Below, piece after piece: positions 8,779 through 17,918 of a DNA stretch of 64,000 nucleotides (within the stretch, counting starts at the first letter, position 1; every line of letters starts with the position of its first letter). This stretch comes from Desulfoluna sp. Its GTDB lineage: Bacteria; Desulfobacterota; Desulfobacteria; Desulfobacterales; Desulfolunaceae. Position numbers and translations under genes: made by a program. The stretch lies in NCBI RefSeq assembly GCF_030145185.1, contig NZ_JAQYWB010000013.1:34587-98586 (forward strand). Reading direction: 5' to 3'. The notes beneath the pieces were generated by a model that worked only from the letters and a program-made list of their open reading frames with translations, searched no databases and had not been told where the DNA came from.

Positions 8779-8856
8779 TGGCGTCCCCAAGGGGATTTGA
8801 ACCCCTGTCGCCGGCGTGAAAGGCCGGTGTCCTGGACCAGGCTAGACGATGGGGAC
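8779..8856 (-). tRNA. tRNA-Glu (TTC)
   Basis: The minus strand reads GTCCCCATCGTCTAG ... CCTTTCACG ... GGGGTTCAAATCCCC ... GGGGACGCCA. The acceptor stem, T-loop GTTCAAAT and anticodon TTC are all present, and the 3' CCA is encoded. Third gene of the Phe-Asp-Glu transcript. Confidence 0.95.
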
Positions 8857-8880
8857 GCAATCTTTTCTTTTTCAGGTTTA

Positions 8881-8957
8881 TGGCGGGAGTGACGAGACTC
8901 GAACTCGCGACCTCCAGCGTGACAGGCTGGCGTTCTAACCAACTGAACTACACCCCC
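8881..8957 (-). tRNA. tRNA-Asp (GTC)
   Basis: The minus strand reads GGGGGTGTAGTTCAG ... CCTGTCACG ... GTTCGAGTC ... CACTCCCGCCA. The acceptor stem GGGGGTG/CACTCCC has one G-T pair, the anticodon is GTC and the CCA is encoded. It lies 22 bases after tRNA-Phe and 24 before tRNA-Glu. Confidence 0.95.
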
Positions 8958-8979
8958 TTAAACCTAAAAATTTGTCAGG

Positions 8980-9055
8980 TGGTGCCCAGGGGCGGAATCG
9001 AACCACCGACACGGGGATTTTCAGTCCCCTGCTCTACCGACTGAGCTACCTGGGC
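8980..9055 (-). tRNA. tRNA-Phe (GAA)
   Basis: The minus strand reads GCCCAGGTAGCTCAG ... GGACTGAAAATCC ... GGTTCGATTCC ... CTGGGCACCA. Cloverleaf elements are complete, the anticodon is GAA and the CCA is encoded. First gene of the three-tRNA transcript. Confidence 0.95.
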
Positions 9056-9072
9056 TCACCAAACGAGAACAG

Positions 9073-9101
9073 TTTTTAAAGAAATTTTCCGTTGGTGTCA
9101 A
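9073..9101 (-). promoter_or_regulatory. Sigma-70 promoter of the tRNA operon
   Basis: On the minus strand TTGACA (9101-9096) is separated by 17 bases from TAAAAA (9078-9073), placing the start about 10 bases before tRNA-Phe. The perfect -35 and exact spacing fit a strong housekeeping promoter. Confidence 0.7.
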
Positions 9102-9493
9102 CCAAAAATTGCATAAGCTGAAAAGAGATTTTCAAATGGGGACAGATTGGCTTGGTGGCTTATCATTAGAAGCAAACAAAATACGCAAACAAAAATCACG
9201 GGTAACCTCGAATGAATTCGGGCCGTCCGTGCCCCTGCGCCGGGAAGCAGGGCACGCACACGCCCCTCCCCCCCCCCTATTCACCGCGTAGCCGACTTTT
9301 CCAGGCATCGCTAAGCACAAAGACGGATCACTTGTCGCACCGGAACCCATCGACCTCATTGAGCCGTCAGAGTGCATGAGGCAGACGGCTCACGCCGGAG
9401 GCTTTTGCGTAGGCGGACTTGTCACGCCGGAGGCTTTTGCGTAGGCGGAATCACAGCGGCATTATGATGAATATATCTGCACTCATTTTTGCC
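9102..9493. other. Gene-free stretch with a short tandem repeat
   Basis: No gene supported. A unit of about 27 bases (CACGCCGGAGGCTTTTGCG then TAGGCGGA) occurs twice in a row at 9391-9417 and 9424-9450. Just before is a C-run of ten (about 9267-9277). The unit resembles the scattered GC-rich hairpin debris elsewhere in the window. Confidence 0.45.
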
Positions 9494-9745
9494 TTAGCCC
9501 GGATATTTCACGAGTCGAGTGCACCCATATTCAAGGCATCAGAGCTGCAGATGTAGTGGTTTACCTCAAAGCTCTGATAACGCTGAAGATGGGTGCACTC
9601 GGCTCGCCCGAAGGGTGAGAAAATCAAACAGAATACCGTGGATTACATTTTGCATTTTTAGAACAGCTGAAAATATTACTGCAAAGAACTGTCATTACGA
9701 ATGATTCATTAGTCCTGATTGTTTCTCATGAAATATCCGGGTTAG
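9494..9745 (+). mobile_element. MITE-1, full-length copy A
   Basis: About 251 bp with imperfect terminal inverted repeats (TTAGCCCGGATATTTCACGA at the left, CATGAAATATCCGGGTTAG at the right). The interior is non-coding: an inner inverted pair (GAGTGCACCCAT ... ATGGGTGCACTC) in the left half, then GGCTCGCCCGAAGGGTGAG, then an AT-rich right half. The same layout occurs at 18767-19019 (inverted) and 51244-51494. No transposase for it is present in the window. Confidence 0.75.
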
Positions 9746-10035
9746 CATTTACCTCTAAGTCTAAATGTTACCTCAAGAGGAATACACAGGCATTCATATC
9801 CAAGGTTATATAAGTGCCTTAAATAAATAGCTTGATATTTACCTAAATATAAACGCTATTGTTCCGATATATAAATCACTGTTTTTATATTTATTAAGTA
9901 AAAAAATTTATTGTGTATGTGAACGGCGTTACCGAGGAGAAATCCAATTCACAAGCCCGATAAAATTACCCGATGGACAATCGTCAAAGCCACCGCAAAA
10001 GCGAGGGAAACTCTAAGAAAATAAGGAGGGACATA
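9746..10035. other. AT-rich leader of the first chemoreceptor gene
   Basis: No gene. The stretch 9830-9915 is very AT-rich and is a likely promoter or UP-element region, but I cannot fix one promoter with confidence. Confidence 0.3.
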
Positions 10036-11757
10036 TTGAAAAAACTATCCATTAAAAAAAGGATCTTTGTGATCATTGGAATGGTCTTTCTTTTCTTTAT
10101 CGGCATGCTGCTCGCATCCTTCAAGATCGGCAACCTGGCGAGAGACGCTGGCATTCAAGAAGCTGAGAAAGTGATGTTTCAAGGACAGCAGAACAAGCTT
10201 AAGGTCGCGGCACATTCTGTGGGGATTCTTCTCGGAAAAGCCCTTGAGGGCAAAGAGGCTGCCGATGAGATTCAAGCCACCGTTGAAGAGCTGATCACCC
10301 CCATACGATATGAAGAGGACAACTCGGGTTATTTCTTTGTCTATAACAAATACCGGGTCGTATGCAACGCCGCCAATCTCTCCCTGGCCGGCCAGAACAG
10401 AGAAGAGACAAAGGACGTCAACGGGGTGTATTATATCAAAGCGCTCCAGAAAGCGGCCAGTACCGGAGGTGGCTTTGTCCAATACAGCTTCAAGAAACCC
10501 GGAAAAGGGACGCAGCCAAAGCTGGCCTATGCCGAGATGATCCCCGGCACCTCTCTCTGGGTGACAACCGCGGCCTACATCGACAATATCGAAGCTCAAA
10601 AAGCCACCATTGCAAAGGTCATCTCAACCGAAGTGTCCCAGGGGATAACCCTCATCGCCGGGATAGCGGGCGGATTCTTTTTTTTAATTATTCTTCCCGT
10701 CACGCTTCTCATGGCCTTTGCCATTACTCAATCTTTATCCCACGCCATCCATGGGCTAAAAAACATAGCCGAAGGTGAAGGGGATCTGACCACCCGCCTT
10801 TTAATTACCAGCGAGGATGAAACCGGAGAGCTGGCCCGCTGGATCAACGCCTTCATCGAACACCTGCAGTCCATTGTCCGCGACGTGGCCGAAAACGCTG
10901 TCGGCCTCAACACCGCATCCACAGATCTCACTGCGGTGGCGGCTCAACTCTCGCAAGGGGCGGAACAGGCCTCAGTCAAAACGGACAACGCGAGCGCCGC
11001 GACAGAAGCCATGAACGCCAGGATGACCTCGGTGGCCGCCGCAAGCGAGCAAGCGACCGCCAACGTAGGCATGGTGGCGGCCGCCTCTGAAGAGATGAGC
11101 ATGACGGTCCAGGAAATTGCTGCCAACTCTGAAAAAGCCAGCGGCATCACCCAAAATGCGGTAAACAAAGTGCAGACCGCCAGGGAAAAAGTGGATCTCC
11201 TCGGAGGAGCCGCCATCGAGATCAGCAAAGTCACGGAAGTGATCACCGAGATCTCCGAGCAGACCAACCTCCTGGCCCTGAATGCAACCATTGAGGCGGC
11301 ACGGGCAGGCGATGCAGGCAAAGGATTCGGTGTCGTCGCCAATGAGATCAAAGCCCTGGCCACCCAAACATCCGATGCCACCCAGGCGATCAAGCGTCAG
11401 GTGGAAGGCATTCAAGGCTCCACCCGAGAGACCGTTACAGAAATCCGCGCCATCTCTGAAGTGATTATCGAAGTCAATGATATCGTCACCGCCATTGCCG
11501 CTTCGGTGGAAGAGCAGGCAGTCACCACGCAGGAGATCTCGGAAAACGTTGCCCAGGCAGCCCGGGGACTCGAAGAGGTGAACACCAACGTGGCGGAGAC
11601 AGCCCGCGCCTCCGATGAGATCGCCCGGGAAATCGAGATGGTGCATGACGGCAGCGTTTGCATCGCATCCGGCAGCACCCAGGTAAACCACCACGCACAA
11701 GAGCTGGCCCACCTATCTGAAGCCCTGAATTCAAAGGTCTCGCGATTTAAAGTGTAG
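10036..11757 (+). CDS. Methyl-accepting chemotaxis protein, single Cache sensor
   Basis: 573 residues from a TTG at 10036 that has AGGAGG seven bases upstream and starts [15 protein letters not shown], a normal inner-membrane receptor start. The in-frame ATG at 9973 lacks such a site and would add a polar 21-residue leader. TM1 is about residues 8-28. A periplasmic single-Cache domain follows ([49 protein letters not shown]), then TM2 (about 195-222), a HAMP domain, and a cytoplasmic signalling hairpin with [19 protein letters not shown]. No C-terminal CheR-tethering pentapeptide is seen. The ligand is unknown; Cache domains of this type often bind small carboxylates. Methylation and kinase control presumably use che genes elsewhere. 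Confidence 0.9.
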   Translation: MKKLSIKKRIFVIIGMVFLFFIGMLLASFKIGNLARDAGIQEAEKVMFQGQQNKLKVAAHSVGILLGKALEGKEAADEIQATVEELITPIRYEEDNSGYFFVYNKYRVVCNAANLSLAGQNREETKDVNGVYYIKALQKAASTGGGFVQYSFKKPGKGTQPKLAYAEMIPGTSLWVTTAAYIDNIEAQKATIAKVISTEVSQGITLIAGIAGGFFFLIILPVTLLMAFAITQSLSHAIHGLKNIAEGEGDLTTRLLITSEDETGELARWINAFIEHLQSIVRDVAENAVGLNTASTDLTAVAAQLSQGAEQASVKTDNASAATEAMNARMTSVAAASEQATANVGMVAAASEEMSMTVQEIAANSEKASGITQNAVNKVQTAREKVDLLGGAAIEISKVTEVITEISEQTNLLALNATIEAARAGDAGKGFGVVANEIKALATQTSDATQAIKRQVEGIQGSTRETVTEIRAISEVIIEVNDIVTAIAASVEEQAVTTQEISENVAQAARGLEEVNTNVAETARASDEIAREIEMVHDGSVCIASGSTQVNHHAQELAHLSEALNSKVSRFKV

Positions 11758-11827
11758 AGACAAGACAGACGAATTGCCTTCGGCCAGGGGCGAAAGCCCA
11801 AGACCGAAGCGCTTCCCAGAAAAGTGT

Positions 11828-11875
11828 CTGCCGCTGTGATGCCTCCGTTGGTTTCGGGGTAAATCACAGCGGCAG
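11828..11875. terminator. Inverted repeat between convergent genes, possible bidirectional terminator
   Basis: Perfect 13-base arms CTGCCGCTGTGAT (11828-11840) and ATCACAGCGGCAG (11863-11875) around a 22-base loop, lying between the convergent chemoreceptor and CoA-transferase genes. There is no clear T tract. AATCACAGCGGCA also occurs at 9449-9461, so the arms may be repeat-derived. Confidence 0.4.
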
Positions 11876-11917
11876 GGTCTGACAACGCGGGTATTTATAG
11901 CCTGCGGGAGGCCTGGG

Positions 11918-12706
11918 TCAACACCCGGGCAGTGAGGTAAAGACACCCCTCGGGTCCACCTCTTCTCTTAAGATCTGAATGATATCCGGCGTCGGCAGCG
12001 GTGTGACCGGGATCTCTCCTTCGGGTTTTTGGAGTTCAAAGCCGGTGGCCATCTGCGCAAGCTCCGGCGAGACGCCGGGATGCAGCGTCTTTATTCTCAT
12101 CTTCTTGCTTTCAGGCTCAAAGTCATAGGTACCGGCCGAGGTGATGACCGATAGCGGCCCGCCCCCCACCAGACCGGCGTCCTTGCGGGCGTCTCCCCCC
12201 GTTAAAAATCCGGGCGAGGTGATGAAATCGACCTTCTCAACAAACTTTTGCGGACTCTGCAAGCCGACCAGCACCAGATGTTTGGCCAGTGAGGAGAGGT
12301 CATTGTTACCCCCTGAGCCGGTCAGTCGGTTCTTATAGTTATGAAAATCCCCGCCAATCATATGCGTATTGACATTTCCGTACTGATCGATCTGCGCGAA
12401 GCCTAAAAAGGCCTTATCCACATACCCGTTGTACATCTGACCGAACGAATAGGCCATTTCGAGAATCAACGGCGATTTTCGCCATGTCGCAGGCCCACCC
12501 ACCGACCAGGGCATGTCCCCCTGGATCGGATTCTGCGCGCCGGACTCGTACACCATGGTGACATTGGGGGCGTGTGTTTTTTTTGCCAGGATCCCTGCAA
12601 CCATGGGAAGGCCGGTTCCGATATAAATAACTTCTCCGTCGACAATCTGAAGAGAAAGGACATAGGCTATCATTTCCAGGGGATTGGCTGGTTTTATATC
12701 CGTCAT
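11918..12706 (-). CDS. Class I CoA-transferase, subunit B (glutaconate/3-oxoacid type)
   Basis: 262 residues. VYESGAQNP (about residues 50-60) carries the glutamate expected to form the covalent CoA-thioester intermediate in family I CoA-transferases. GNVNTHMIGGDFHNYKNRL and the GSGGNND segment are typical of the beta subunit of glutaconate CoA-transferase-like enzymes. With subunit A encoded nine bases upstream it would move CoA between an acyl-CoA and a carboxylic acid in the cytoplasm, as in anaerobic degradation of acids or aromatics. The actual substrate cannot be read from the sequence. The ribosome site AGGAGG sits just before the ATG. It ends 160 bases from the convergent chemoreceptor gene. 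Confidence 0.88.
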   Translation of the reverse strand: MTDIKPANPLEMIAYVLSLQIVDGEVIYIGTGLPMVAGILAKKTHAPNVTMVYESGAQNPIQGDMPWSVGGPATWRKSPLILEMAYSFGQMYNGYVDKAFLGFAQIDQYGNVNTHMIGGDFHNYKNRLTGSGGNNDLSSLAKHLVLVGLQSPQKFVEKVDFITSPGFLTGGDARKDAGLVGGGPLSVITSAGTYDFEPESKKMRIKTLHPGVSPELAQMATGFELQKPEGEIPVTPLPTPDIIQILREEVDPRGVFTSLPGC

Positions 12707-12715
12707 GATTTCCTC

Positions 12716-13846
12716 CTAATAGATGGGCTTGAATTGATCGGTCACGTCTTCAGGATTCGGATCCTCCCGTGTCCATTCCGTGTAGTTGAAGTCTACGCCC
12801 TCATCTTCATTGTCATACTCCTCGGCCCGGGTTAACCGCTTCGCGTTTACCATCCATTTTGATCCACCCAGAAGTTTGTCAATGATATCGTACTGATCTT
12901 TGCATCCGAGGATAAACGTTTCATAGAAGTCGTCAATCATGTCTTCATTATAGGCCCAATGCCTCAAAATTTTTTCCCACATACGCCTTGGCCAGTAGTA
13001 GAGCCCCGGCATATGCCCCAGCAACGCGCCATACGGGAGTTCAACCACCGCATCCACGTAAACGAAAGGAATGACAACCCCTTTATTGTCGTTTCTCAAG
13101 GCGTCCGGGGGAACGATTTCTTCCGCCGTGATGATCACTTTCCGTGCGGCGGATGCGATGGCGACATCATTGATAACGGGGCCGTAGATTTTGGCGTTCC
13201 CGAACTTGTCCGCCTGATGCACGTGAATCACCGTCACATCGGGATACAGCGCTGGAATAAACACGCACGGGTCTTTTTCGGTCTTGACAGGGTTGTCCAC
13301 CGACCTCACAAAAGGATTGTATTTGATGATATCCGAGCCGAGAAGCTGTTTGGAATACATTCCGGGAACGCCCAGCTGGGCCGCCTTGAAGCCCTGGGCC
13401 ATGGACCCGTGACTCCATTCTGACAAAATTTTTGTCTTGCCCGCCTTCACGCATCGTGACATCTGGCGGTCGGTTCCCCGCATCTCAGCACCGCAGTAGG
13501 ACCAGTGTGAATGTGTAACGGTACCAAACGGGATCATGTAACTCTGGTTGGTCGCGGGAGATCCGATATTCTGCAGTCCCTTGATTCCTTGACGGATGAT
13601 CTCAAAGTAGGCCACAATCGGGGTTCGTACATAGGCAAAACCCGTGTCGGTCAAGATGTCCCCATCTTTTACATATTCGCCAATCGCCTCCTTAAGAGAA
13701 AGCCTCTTGTCGATGGCCGCATGGCTCTTGTTCGCATGCGCTTCTCTGGCAGACTCGTAATCGAGCAGCCGGTCCAAAAGGTGGGTTTCTTCTTCGGCAA
13801 TACGAAGATTCTCAAGCACATCTTTATCGTAACTGAATTTTCCCAT
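12716..13846 (-). CDS. Class I CoA-transferase, subunit A (glutaconate/3-oxoacid type)
   Basis: 376 residues from the ATG at 13846 (GGGAG six bases upstream; a GTG one codon earlier is too close to that site). The N-terminal 60 residues are an extra charged helical region. The CoA-transferase fold then starts with KEAIGEYVKDGDILTDTGFAYVRTP. VIHVHQADKFGNAKIYGPVIND is a characteristic family block. Pairs with the downstream subunit B gene, with nine bases between them, as one operon. The enzyme is expected to be a heteromer of A and B. The large N-terminal extension and the C-terminal acidic tail (EDEGVDFNYTEWTREDPNPE) are unlike short 3-oxoacid CoA-transferase A subunits and closer to the glutaconate/lactate-type group. 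Confidence 0.87.
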   Translation of the reverse strand: MGKFSYDKDVLENLRIAEEETHLLDRLLDYESAREAHANKSHAAIDKRLSLKEAIGEYVKDGDILTDTGFAYVRTPIVAYFEIIRQGIKGLQNIGSPATNQSYMIPFGTVTHSHWSYCGAEMRGTDRQMSRCVKAGKTKILSEWSHGSMAQGFKAAQLGVPGMYSKQLLGSDIIKYNPFVRSVDNPVKTEKDPCVFIPALYPDVTVIHVHQADKFGNAKIYGPVINDVAIASAARKVIITAEEIVPPDALRNDNKGVVIPFVYVDAVVELPYGALLGHMPGLYYWPRRMWEKILRHWAYNEDMIDDFYETFILGCKDQYDIIDKLLGGSKWMVNAKRLTRAEEYDNEDEGVDFNYTEWTREDPNPEDVTDQFKPIY

Positions 13847-14442
13847 CACTCTCTCCCTTCATGGTCTATGACAAGGATTGGATCATTTCCGAGCGAATAT
13901 CAAACAGCTGTCTATACAGCGTTCATTATAGAAAGAGTCATTCGAGGAAGTAAATAATATTTCGCATATTTACTTCATAATCACGCCAAATAATGCTTAT
14001 TTTTTGATACAAAGAGGAAATATCAGTCATATAGTACTTTTTTAAGGATAAAACCAAGGTATCTTCCCAGTTCAAATCATAGCAAAACAGGTATCCCTGG
14101 GTTCCGGTTCAAAACAGGACGAGCCCCCACAAGAGGCGAAAAAACAAAAACACGACCCGCCCCATGCCATGCTTCGGAGCCTTCACTTCATTGAAAGACA
14201 ATGTTCTCTATAAAGTCAAAATGCAGCCGATGTCAGACAAAAGATAAAAACCAAGAACAATGGCCACAAAGCAGACAGTGACACCCATGCACAGGAAGAG
14301 CTCTGCATCGAAGGGCACGGGTGTCCGTTTTATCTTTCTAAAGCAATGGAACTGAGAACAGGAATCACCGGGACCAAACGCCCCTTTAACGGGAACACAA
14401 CTGTCGATTCTGGCAAGACGAAAAAAAGAAAAGGAGTCAACC
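13847..14442. other. Divergent intergenic region (CoA-transferase / oxidoreductase)
   Basis: About 600 bases. 13930-14060 is AT-rich and likely holds the CoA-transferase promoter. I see no gene: the minus-strand frame at 14208-14444 (78 residues) lacks a ribosome binding site. Confidence 0.35.
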
Positions 14443-15483
14443 ATGCATCAAAGCAGAGAAACCAACCGTTCCATCGTGCTCGCATCGCGCCCCCACGGCG
14501 CCCCCTCTTCCAAAAATTTTCGTATGGAGAACACGCCGGTGCCCAAGCCTGCGGAAGGTGAAGTACTGCTCCGCACCGAGTATCTCTCCCTTGACCCATA
14601 TATGCGGGGCCGAATGAGTGATGCGCCTTCCTATACAGACCCTGTGACGATTGACCACGTGATGGTGGGTTCAACTATTTCTCAAGTGGAAACTTCCCGA
14701 CACCCTGATTACACTGTAGGCGAGTGGGTCCTCGCCTACAGTGGCTGGCAGGATTATGCCCTGTCAGAGGGGTCCGACCTCACCCGATTAGGGAAAGCCC
14801 CCAAAAATCCCTCCTACGCCCTGGGGATCTTGGGCATGCCTGGCTTTACGGCCTATATGGGGTTATTGGACATTGGCCAGCCCAAAGAAGGCGAGACCCT
14901 GGTTGTCGCGGCGGCCACAGGCCCTGTGGGTGCCACCGTCGGGCAGATAGGGAAATTGAAAGGCTGTCGTATTGTCGGCATTGCGGGCGGTAACGAAAAA
15001 TGCAGGCACGCAACAGAGGTGCTTGGCTTTGATGCATGCCTGGATCACAAATCGTCAGATTTTGCCCGGCAACTGAGCCAGGCTTGCCCCGGGGGAATTG
15101 ACATCTATTTCGAGAGCGTCGGGGGACACGTATTCGATGCGGTCTTGCCCCTGCTCAATACAAAGGCCAGAATTCCGGTGTGCGGGCTTATCTCCCAGTA
15201 CAATGCGACACAGCTTCCTGACGGTCCGGATCGCCTGTCCCTTCTTATGGGCACCATTTTAATCAAAAGATTGACCGTCCGGGGGTTCATTATTTTTGAC
15301 GATTATGGCCACCGCTACGGCGAATTTGCACAGGCGATGTCCCAATGGCTGAGCAGAGGGCAAATAACATACCGAGAGCATCTCATCAATGGATTAGAGA
15401 ATGCACCGGATGCCTTTATCGGCATGCTGGAGGGGCAGAACTTCGGGAAATTGGTCATCCGGGTAAATGACACACACGAATGA
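14443..15483 (+). CDS. NADP-dependent oxidoreductase, MDR superfamily (CurA / leukotriene-B4-dehydrogenase type)
   Basis: 346 residues, with AAAAGGAG nine bases before the ATG. Family landmarks are the N-terminal LRTEYLSLDPYMRGRMSD, the mid-protein GMPGFTAYMGLLDIG, the nucleotide-binding stretch VVAAATGPVGATVGQIGKLKG (a GxVGxxxGQ variant of the Rossmann glycine motif) and VCGLISQYNAT. Zinc ligands are absent, as expected for this zinc-free medium-chain reductase group. Such enzymes reduce alpha,beta-unsaturated ketones and aldehydes with NADPH in the cytosol. The next gene, a DJ-1-like protein, starts 25 bases later, and together they suggest a carbonyl-stress pair. Confidence 0.9.
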   Translation: MHQSRETNRSIVLASRPHGAPSSKNFRMENTPVPKPAEGEVLLRTEYLSLDPYMRGRMSDAPSYTDPVTIDHVMVGSTISQVETSRHPDYTVGEWVLAYSGWQDYALSEGSDLTRLGKAPKNPSYALGILGMPGFTAYMGLLDIGQPKEGETLVVAAATGPVGATVGQIGKLKGCRIVGIAGGNEKCRHATEVLGFDACLDHKSSDFARQLSQACPGGIDIYFESVGGHVFDAVLPLLNTKARIPVCGLISQYNATQLPDGPDRLSLLMGTILIKRLTVRGFIIFDDYGHRYGEFAQAMSQWLSRGQITYREHLINGLENAPDAFIGMLEGQNFGKLVIRVNDTHE

Positions 15484-15508
15484 AACGTTTTAAAAAAAGG
15501 AGCACCCG

Positions 15509-16192
15509 ATGAAACTACTGATGGTACTGACATCCCACGACAAATTAGGGAACACGGGGCTGAAAACCGGTTTCTGGCTGGAAGAATTCGCCTCCCCCTA
15601 TTACGTCTTTAAAGACCAGAACATGGAGGTCACTCTGGCGTCGCCCAAAGGAGGACAGCCTCCATTGGACCCCAAAAGCGACGAGCCTGACTTTCAGACG
15701 GAGGCAACAGAGCGGTTTCAAACTGACGCAGAGGCCCAAAGACAACTCGCCCACACGCTCCGTTTAGACTCCCTGAACCCGTCCGATTTCGATGCCGTTT
15801 TCTATCCTGGAGGACACGGCCCTCTCTGGGATCTTGCCGAAGACAAGACCTCCATTTCACTTCTGGAAACCTTTTTCCAGCATGGAAAACCCATGGGACT
15901 GGTTTGTCATGCACCCGGAGTCCTGCGCCACACGAAACGTGAGGATGGTGAACCTCTGGTAAAAGGCAAAAGAGTCACCGGCTTCAGCAACTCTGAAGAA
16001 GAAGCGGTCGAACTAACAGAGGTCGTCCCTTTTTTACTTGAAGACATGCTCACATCGAGCCAGGGCCTTTATCACAAGGGCGCTGACTGGGAAAGCCATG
16101 TCGAAATTGATGGAAATCTGCTCACCGGCCAGAATCCTGCCTCCTCAAAAGCCGTTGCGCTTGACATGGTGAAGATGCTTCTCAAGAAGTAA
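15509..16192 (+). CDS. DJ-1/PfpI family protein (Hsp31/glyoxalase III-like)
   Basis: 227 residues, ATG preceded by AAAAGGAG. The class I glutamine-amidotransferase-like fold shows FDAVFYPGGHGPLWDL, an invariant feature of Hsp31/DJ-1 relatives, and the nucleophile elbow GLVCHAPGVL with the catalytic Cys followed by His. The C-terminal TGQNPASSKAVA block is also typical. Related proteins convert methylglyoxal to lactate or act as holding chaperones and deglycases; which applies cannot be told here. Cotranscription with the upstream NADP-dependent reductase (25-base gap) supports detoxification of reactive carbonyls. Confidence 0.88.
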   Translation: MKLLMVLTSHDKLGNTGLKTGFWLEEFASPYYVFKDQNMEVTLASPKGGQPPLDPKSDEPDFQTEATERFQTDAEAQRQLAHTLRLDSLNPSDFDAVFYPGGHGPLWDLAEDKTSISLLETFFQHGKPMGLVCHAPGVLRHTKREDGEPLVKGKRVTGFSNSEEEAVELTEVVPFLLEDMLTSSQGLYHKGADWESHVEIDGNLLTGQNPASSKAVALDMVKMLLKK

Positions 16193-16227
16193 GGGTCTGG
16201 GCAAAAATAAAACAGACAAAAAAACGA

Positions 16228-16276
16228 TGCCTCCGGCGCAAGGTGACGCCACCTTGAAAGCGGGTTTGCGAATGCG
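16228..16276 (-). repeat. REP-like hairpin, family 2
   Basis: GCCTCCGGCGCAAGGTG-ACG-CCACCTTGAAAGCGGGTTT: same unit as at 1196-1235 in the opposite orientation, extending into TGCGAATGCGC. Confidence 0.65.
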
Positions 16277-16409
16277 CTTCGGAAGTCGTAACTCCAGGCT
16301 GAAATACGTCCGCATTCGCGTGAAGTGTAAGGAAACGCACCGTGCGTCGCAAGGGCATGAGCTGTAGATGGGCAGAATCCCACTCAGCCGTTGACTTTAA
16401 CCGGAATAA

Positions 16410-16447
16410 CTCCGGCGGCAAGGTGATGCCACCTTCAAAGCGGGTTA
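16410..16447 (-). repeat. REP-like hairpin, family 2
   Basis: CTCCGGCGGCAAGGTG-ATG-CCACCTTCAAAGCGGGTT: second copy within 200 bases, same orientation as the copy at 16228-16276. Confidence 0.65.
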
Positions 16448-16691
16448 TGCCGTTTTACAGTCCGAGACTTGCCTTCTTTTGTATCGCCAAGTGACCGGGG
16501 ATCCATGCTTGGAGTTCCATGCTTGGAGTTCCATGTCCTCCTGTATCATAACCGACAGGGGGAACTCACAGTTTTTACGAGTTTACCCAAAACAATGAGA
16601 AAGACGGCTTCATTCCCCTGTCACGGCGTAACCGGCTTTTCAGGCGTAGCATGCGGCTGCGCCGTGAAACGACAAAACGACCCCGTCTCCG

Positions 16692-17900
16692 TTAAGCATC
16701 TGTCACGTTATTTGCCCCTGCTTTTAACCCGAAAATTGCCAATAATATCAGGACAACGACGAGCATCATGACCGGCACATCCCAGGATTGCGTTGAATCG
16801 TACATAAAGCCTAGCAGGAACGGACCGGCAGCTGCGAAAAAATAGCCAAAAGATTGTGACATCCCGGAAAGCTCGGTTGTCTTTTTCGCGTTCGGGGTAC
16901 GTAAGGAGATAAAGGCAATCGCTAAACTGATACTGCCCCCCATGCCTATCCCCATCAACACTACAGACAATAAAATGATTGCTTGTGATTCAGTAAAATA
17001 AAGCAGAAGGATGCCCGAAAGATAGATTCCAATTTTAAGGGTGGTAAGCTTTCGTTGATCATCCCGCCTGCCGGCAAGAACGGGGATAATCAACGTCGCA
17101 GGAATGGCCATCAGCTGATAAATAAGGCACATCAATCCTGCAAACTCAACCCCCATTCCTTTGGCTGTAATCATGGAAGGCAACCAGGCTGAAAGAGAAT
17201 AAAAAACCAGGGATTGAGCACCCATAAACAGCGTCACCCACCATGCCAGGGGGCACTTCCAAATTGATTTTTCATTGATGCCGAAAAGTTCGGTGTTTTT
17301 TGTCGCTTCTTTGAAAGGTTGAACCGGTTTGTCTTTGGTTAAATAAAAAAACATGGCAGCTAACGTGATAACGGCCAGAGCACTCCATATGACTAACGTG
17401 CCTCTCCAGTCAAAATCACATTGTAAGATGAGAGGGGCACTGACTCCGGCTCCAATCGCCGCAGAAAGGCACATGCTTGTGGCATAAATACTTGTTACAG
17501 GGCCAATTTTATGGTTAAATTTTTGTTTTATTAAACTTGGAATCAACACATTGCCTACGGCAATTCCAATACCTAAAATTCCCGTGCCTAAAAACAATCC
17601 GTACAAGCCGGTATAGGAACGAATCACTTCGCCTGTCAATATAAAGGCAAGGCCTGCGATAAGGGTGCGTATAGATCCGAATTTAGAGCTTATTTTAGAA
17701 ATAAAAAGAGAAATAACACCAAACACAATCAATGGTAAGGTTGTCATAAATCCAGCCAGACTGCTATTCAATAAAAACTCGTTTTGAATAAAATGAATGA
17801 TGGGCCCCACCGAGGTGAGGGGTGCTCGCAGGTTAAATGAAACCAACACAATGATGATAACTAACAGCAACTGATTACTCGTTTTCCTTTTGATACTCAA
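16692..17900 (-). CDS. MFS transporter, CynX/NimT family
   Basis: 402 residues with about 12 hydrophobic segments. The N-terminus LVSFNLRAPLTSVGPIIHFI matches the start of the cyanate-transporter-like (CynX/NimT/YeaN) branch of the major facilitator superfamily. The loop FISKISSKFGSIRTLIAG is the MFS motif A equivalent between TM2 and TM3. The substrate is unknown; family members handle cyanate, nitroimidazoles or other small anions. The gene follows the GntR regulator by 18 bases and is probably controlled by it. Its codons are visibly richer in A and T than the surrounding genes, suggesting acquisition from another genome. Confidence 0.87.
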   Translation of the reverse strand: MSIKRKTSNQLLLVIIIVLVSFNLRAPLTSVGPIIHFIQNEFLLNSSLAGFMTTLPLIVFGVISLFISKISSKFGSIRTLIAGLAFILTGEVIRSYTGLYGLFLGTGILGIGIAVGNVLIPSLIKQKFNHKIGPVTSIYATSMCLSAAIGAGVSAPLILQCDFDWRGTLVIWSALAVITLAAMFFYLTKDKPVQPFKEATKNTELFGINEKSIWKCPLAWWVTLFMGAQSLVFYSLSAWLPSMITAKGMGVEFAGLMCLIYQLMAIPATLIIPVLAGRRDDQRKLTTLKIGIYLSGILLLYFTESQAIILLSVVLMGIGMGGSISLAIAFISLRTPNAKKTTELSGMSQSFGYFFAAAGPFLLGFMYDSTQSWDVPVMMLVVVLILLAIFGLKAGANNVTDA

Positions 17901-17918
17901 AACCTCATACCTTCCCAG

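Larger units (their letters stand above)
16193..16691. other. Repeat-rich intergenic region
   Basis: No gene. It holds two inverted-orientation copies of REP-like family 2 (16228-16276 and 16410-16447) and a short tandem repeat of a 15-base unit (CCATGCTTGGAGTTC, 16503-16534). The region lies between convergent genes. Confidence 0.5.

Noticed and set aside
8632..8942. Frames on both strands across the tRNA genes
   Set aside because: They read through complete tRNA-Glu and tRNA-Asp genes; coding is implausible.
9391..9450. Start of a CRISPR-like array
   Set aside because: Only two adjacent units of about 27 bases with a 6-base gap, no spacers and no cas genes.
14208..14444. 78-residue minus-strand frame with a hydrophobic C-terminus
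   Set aside because: No ribosome binding site, it overlaps the promoter side of the oxidoreductase gene, and no family resemblance.
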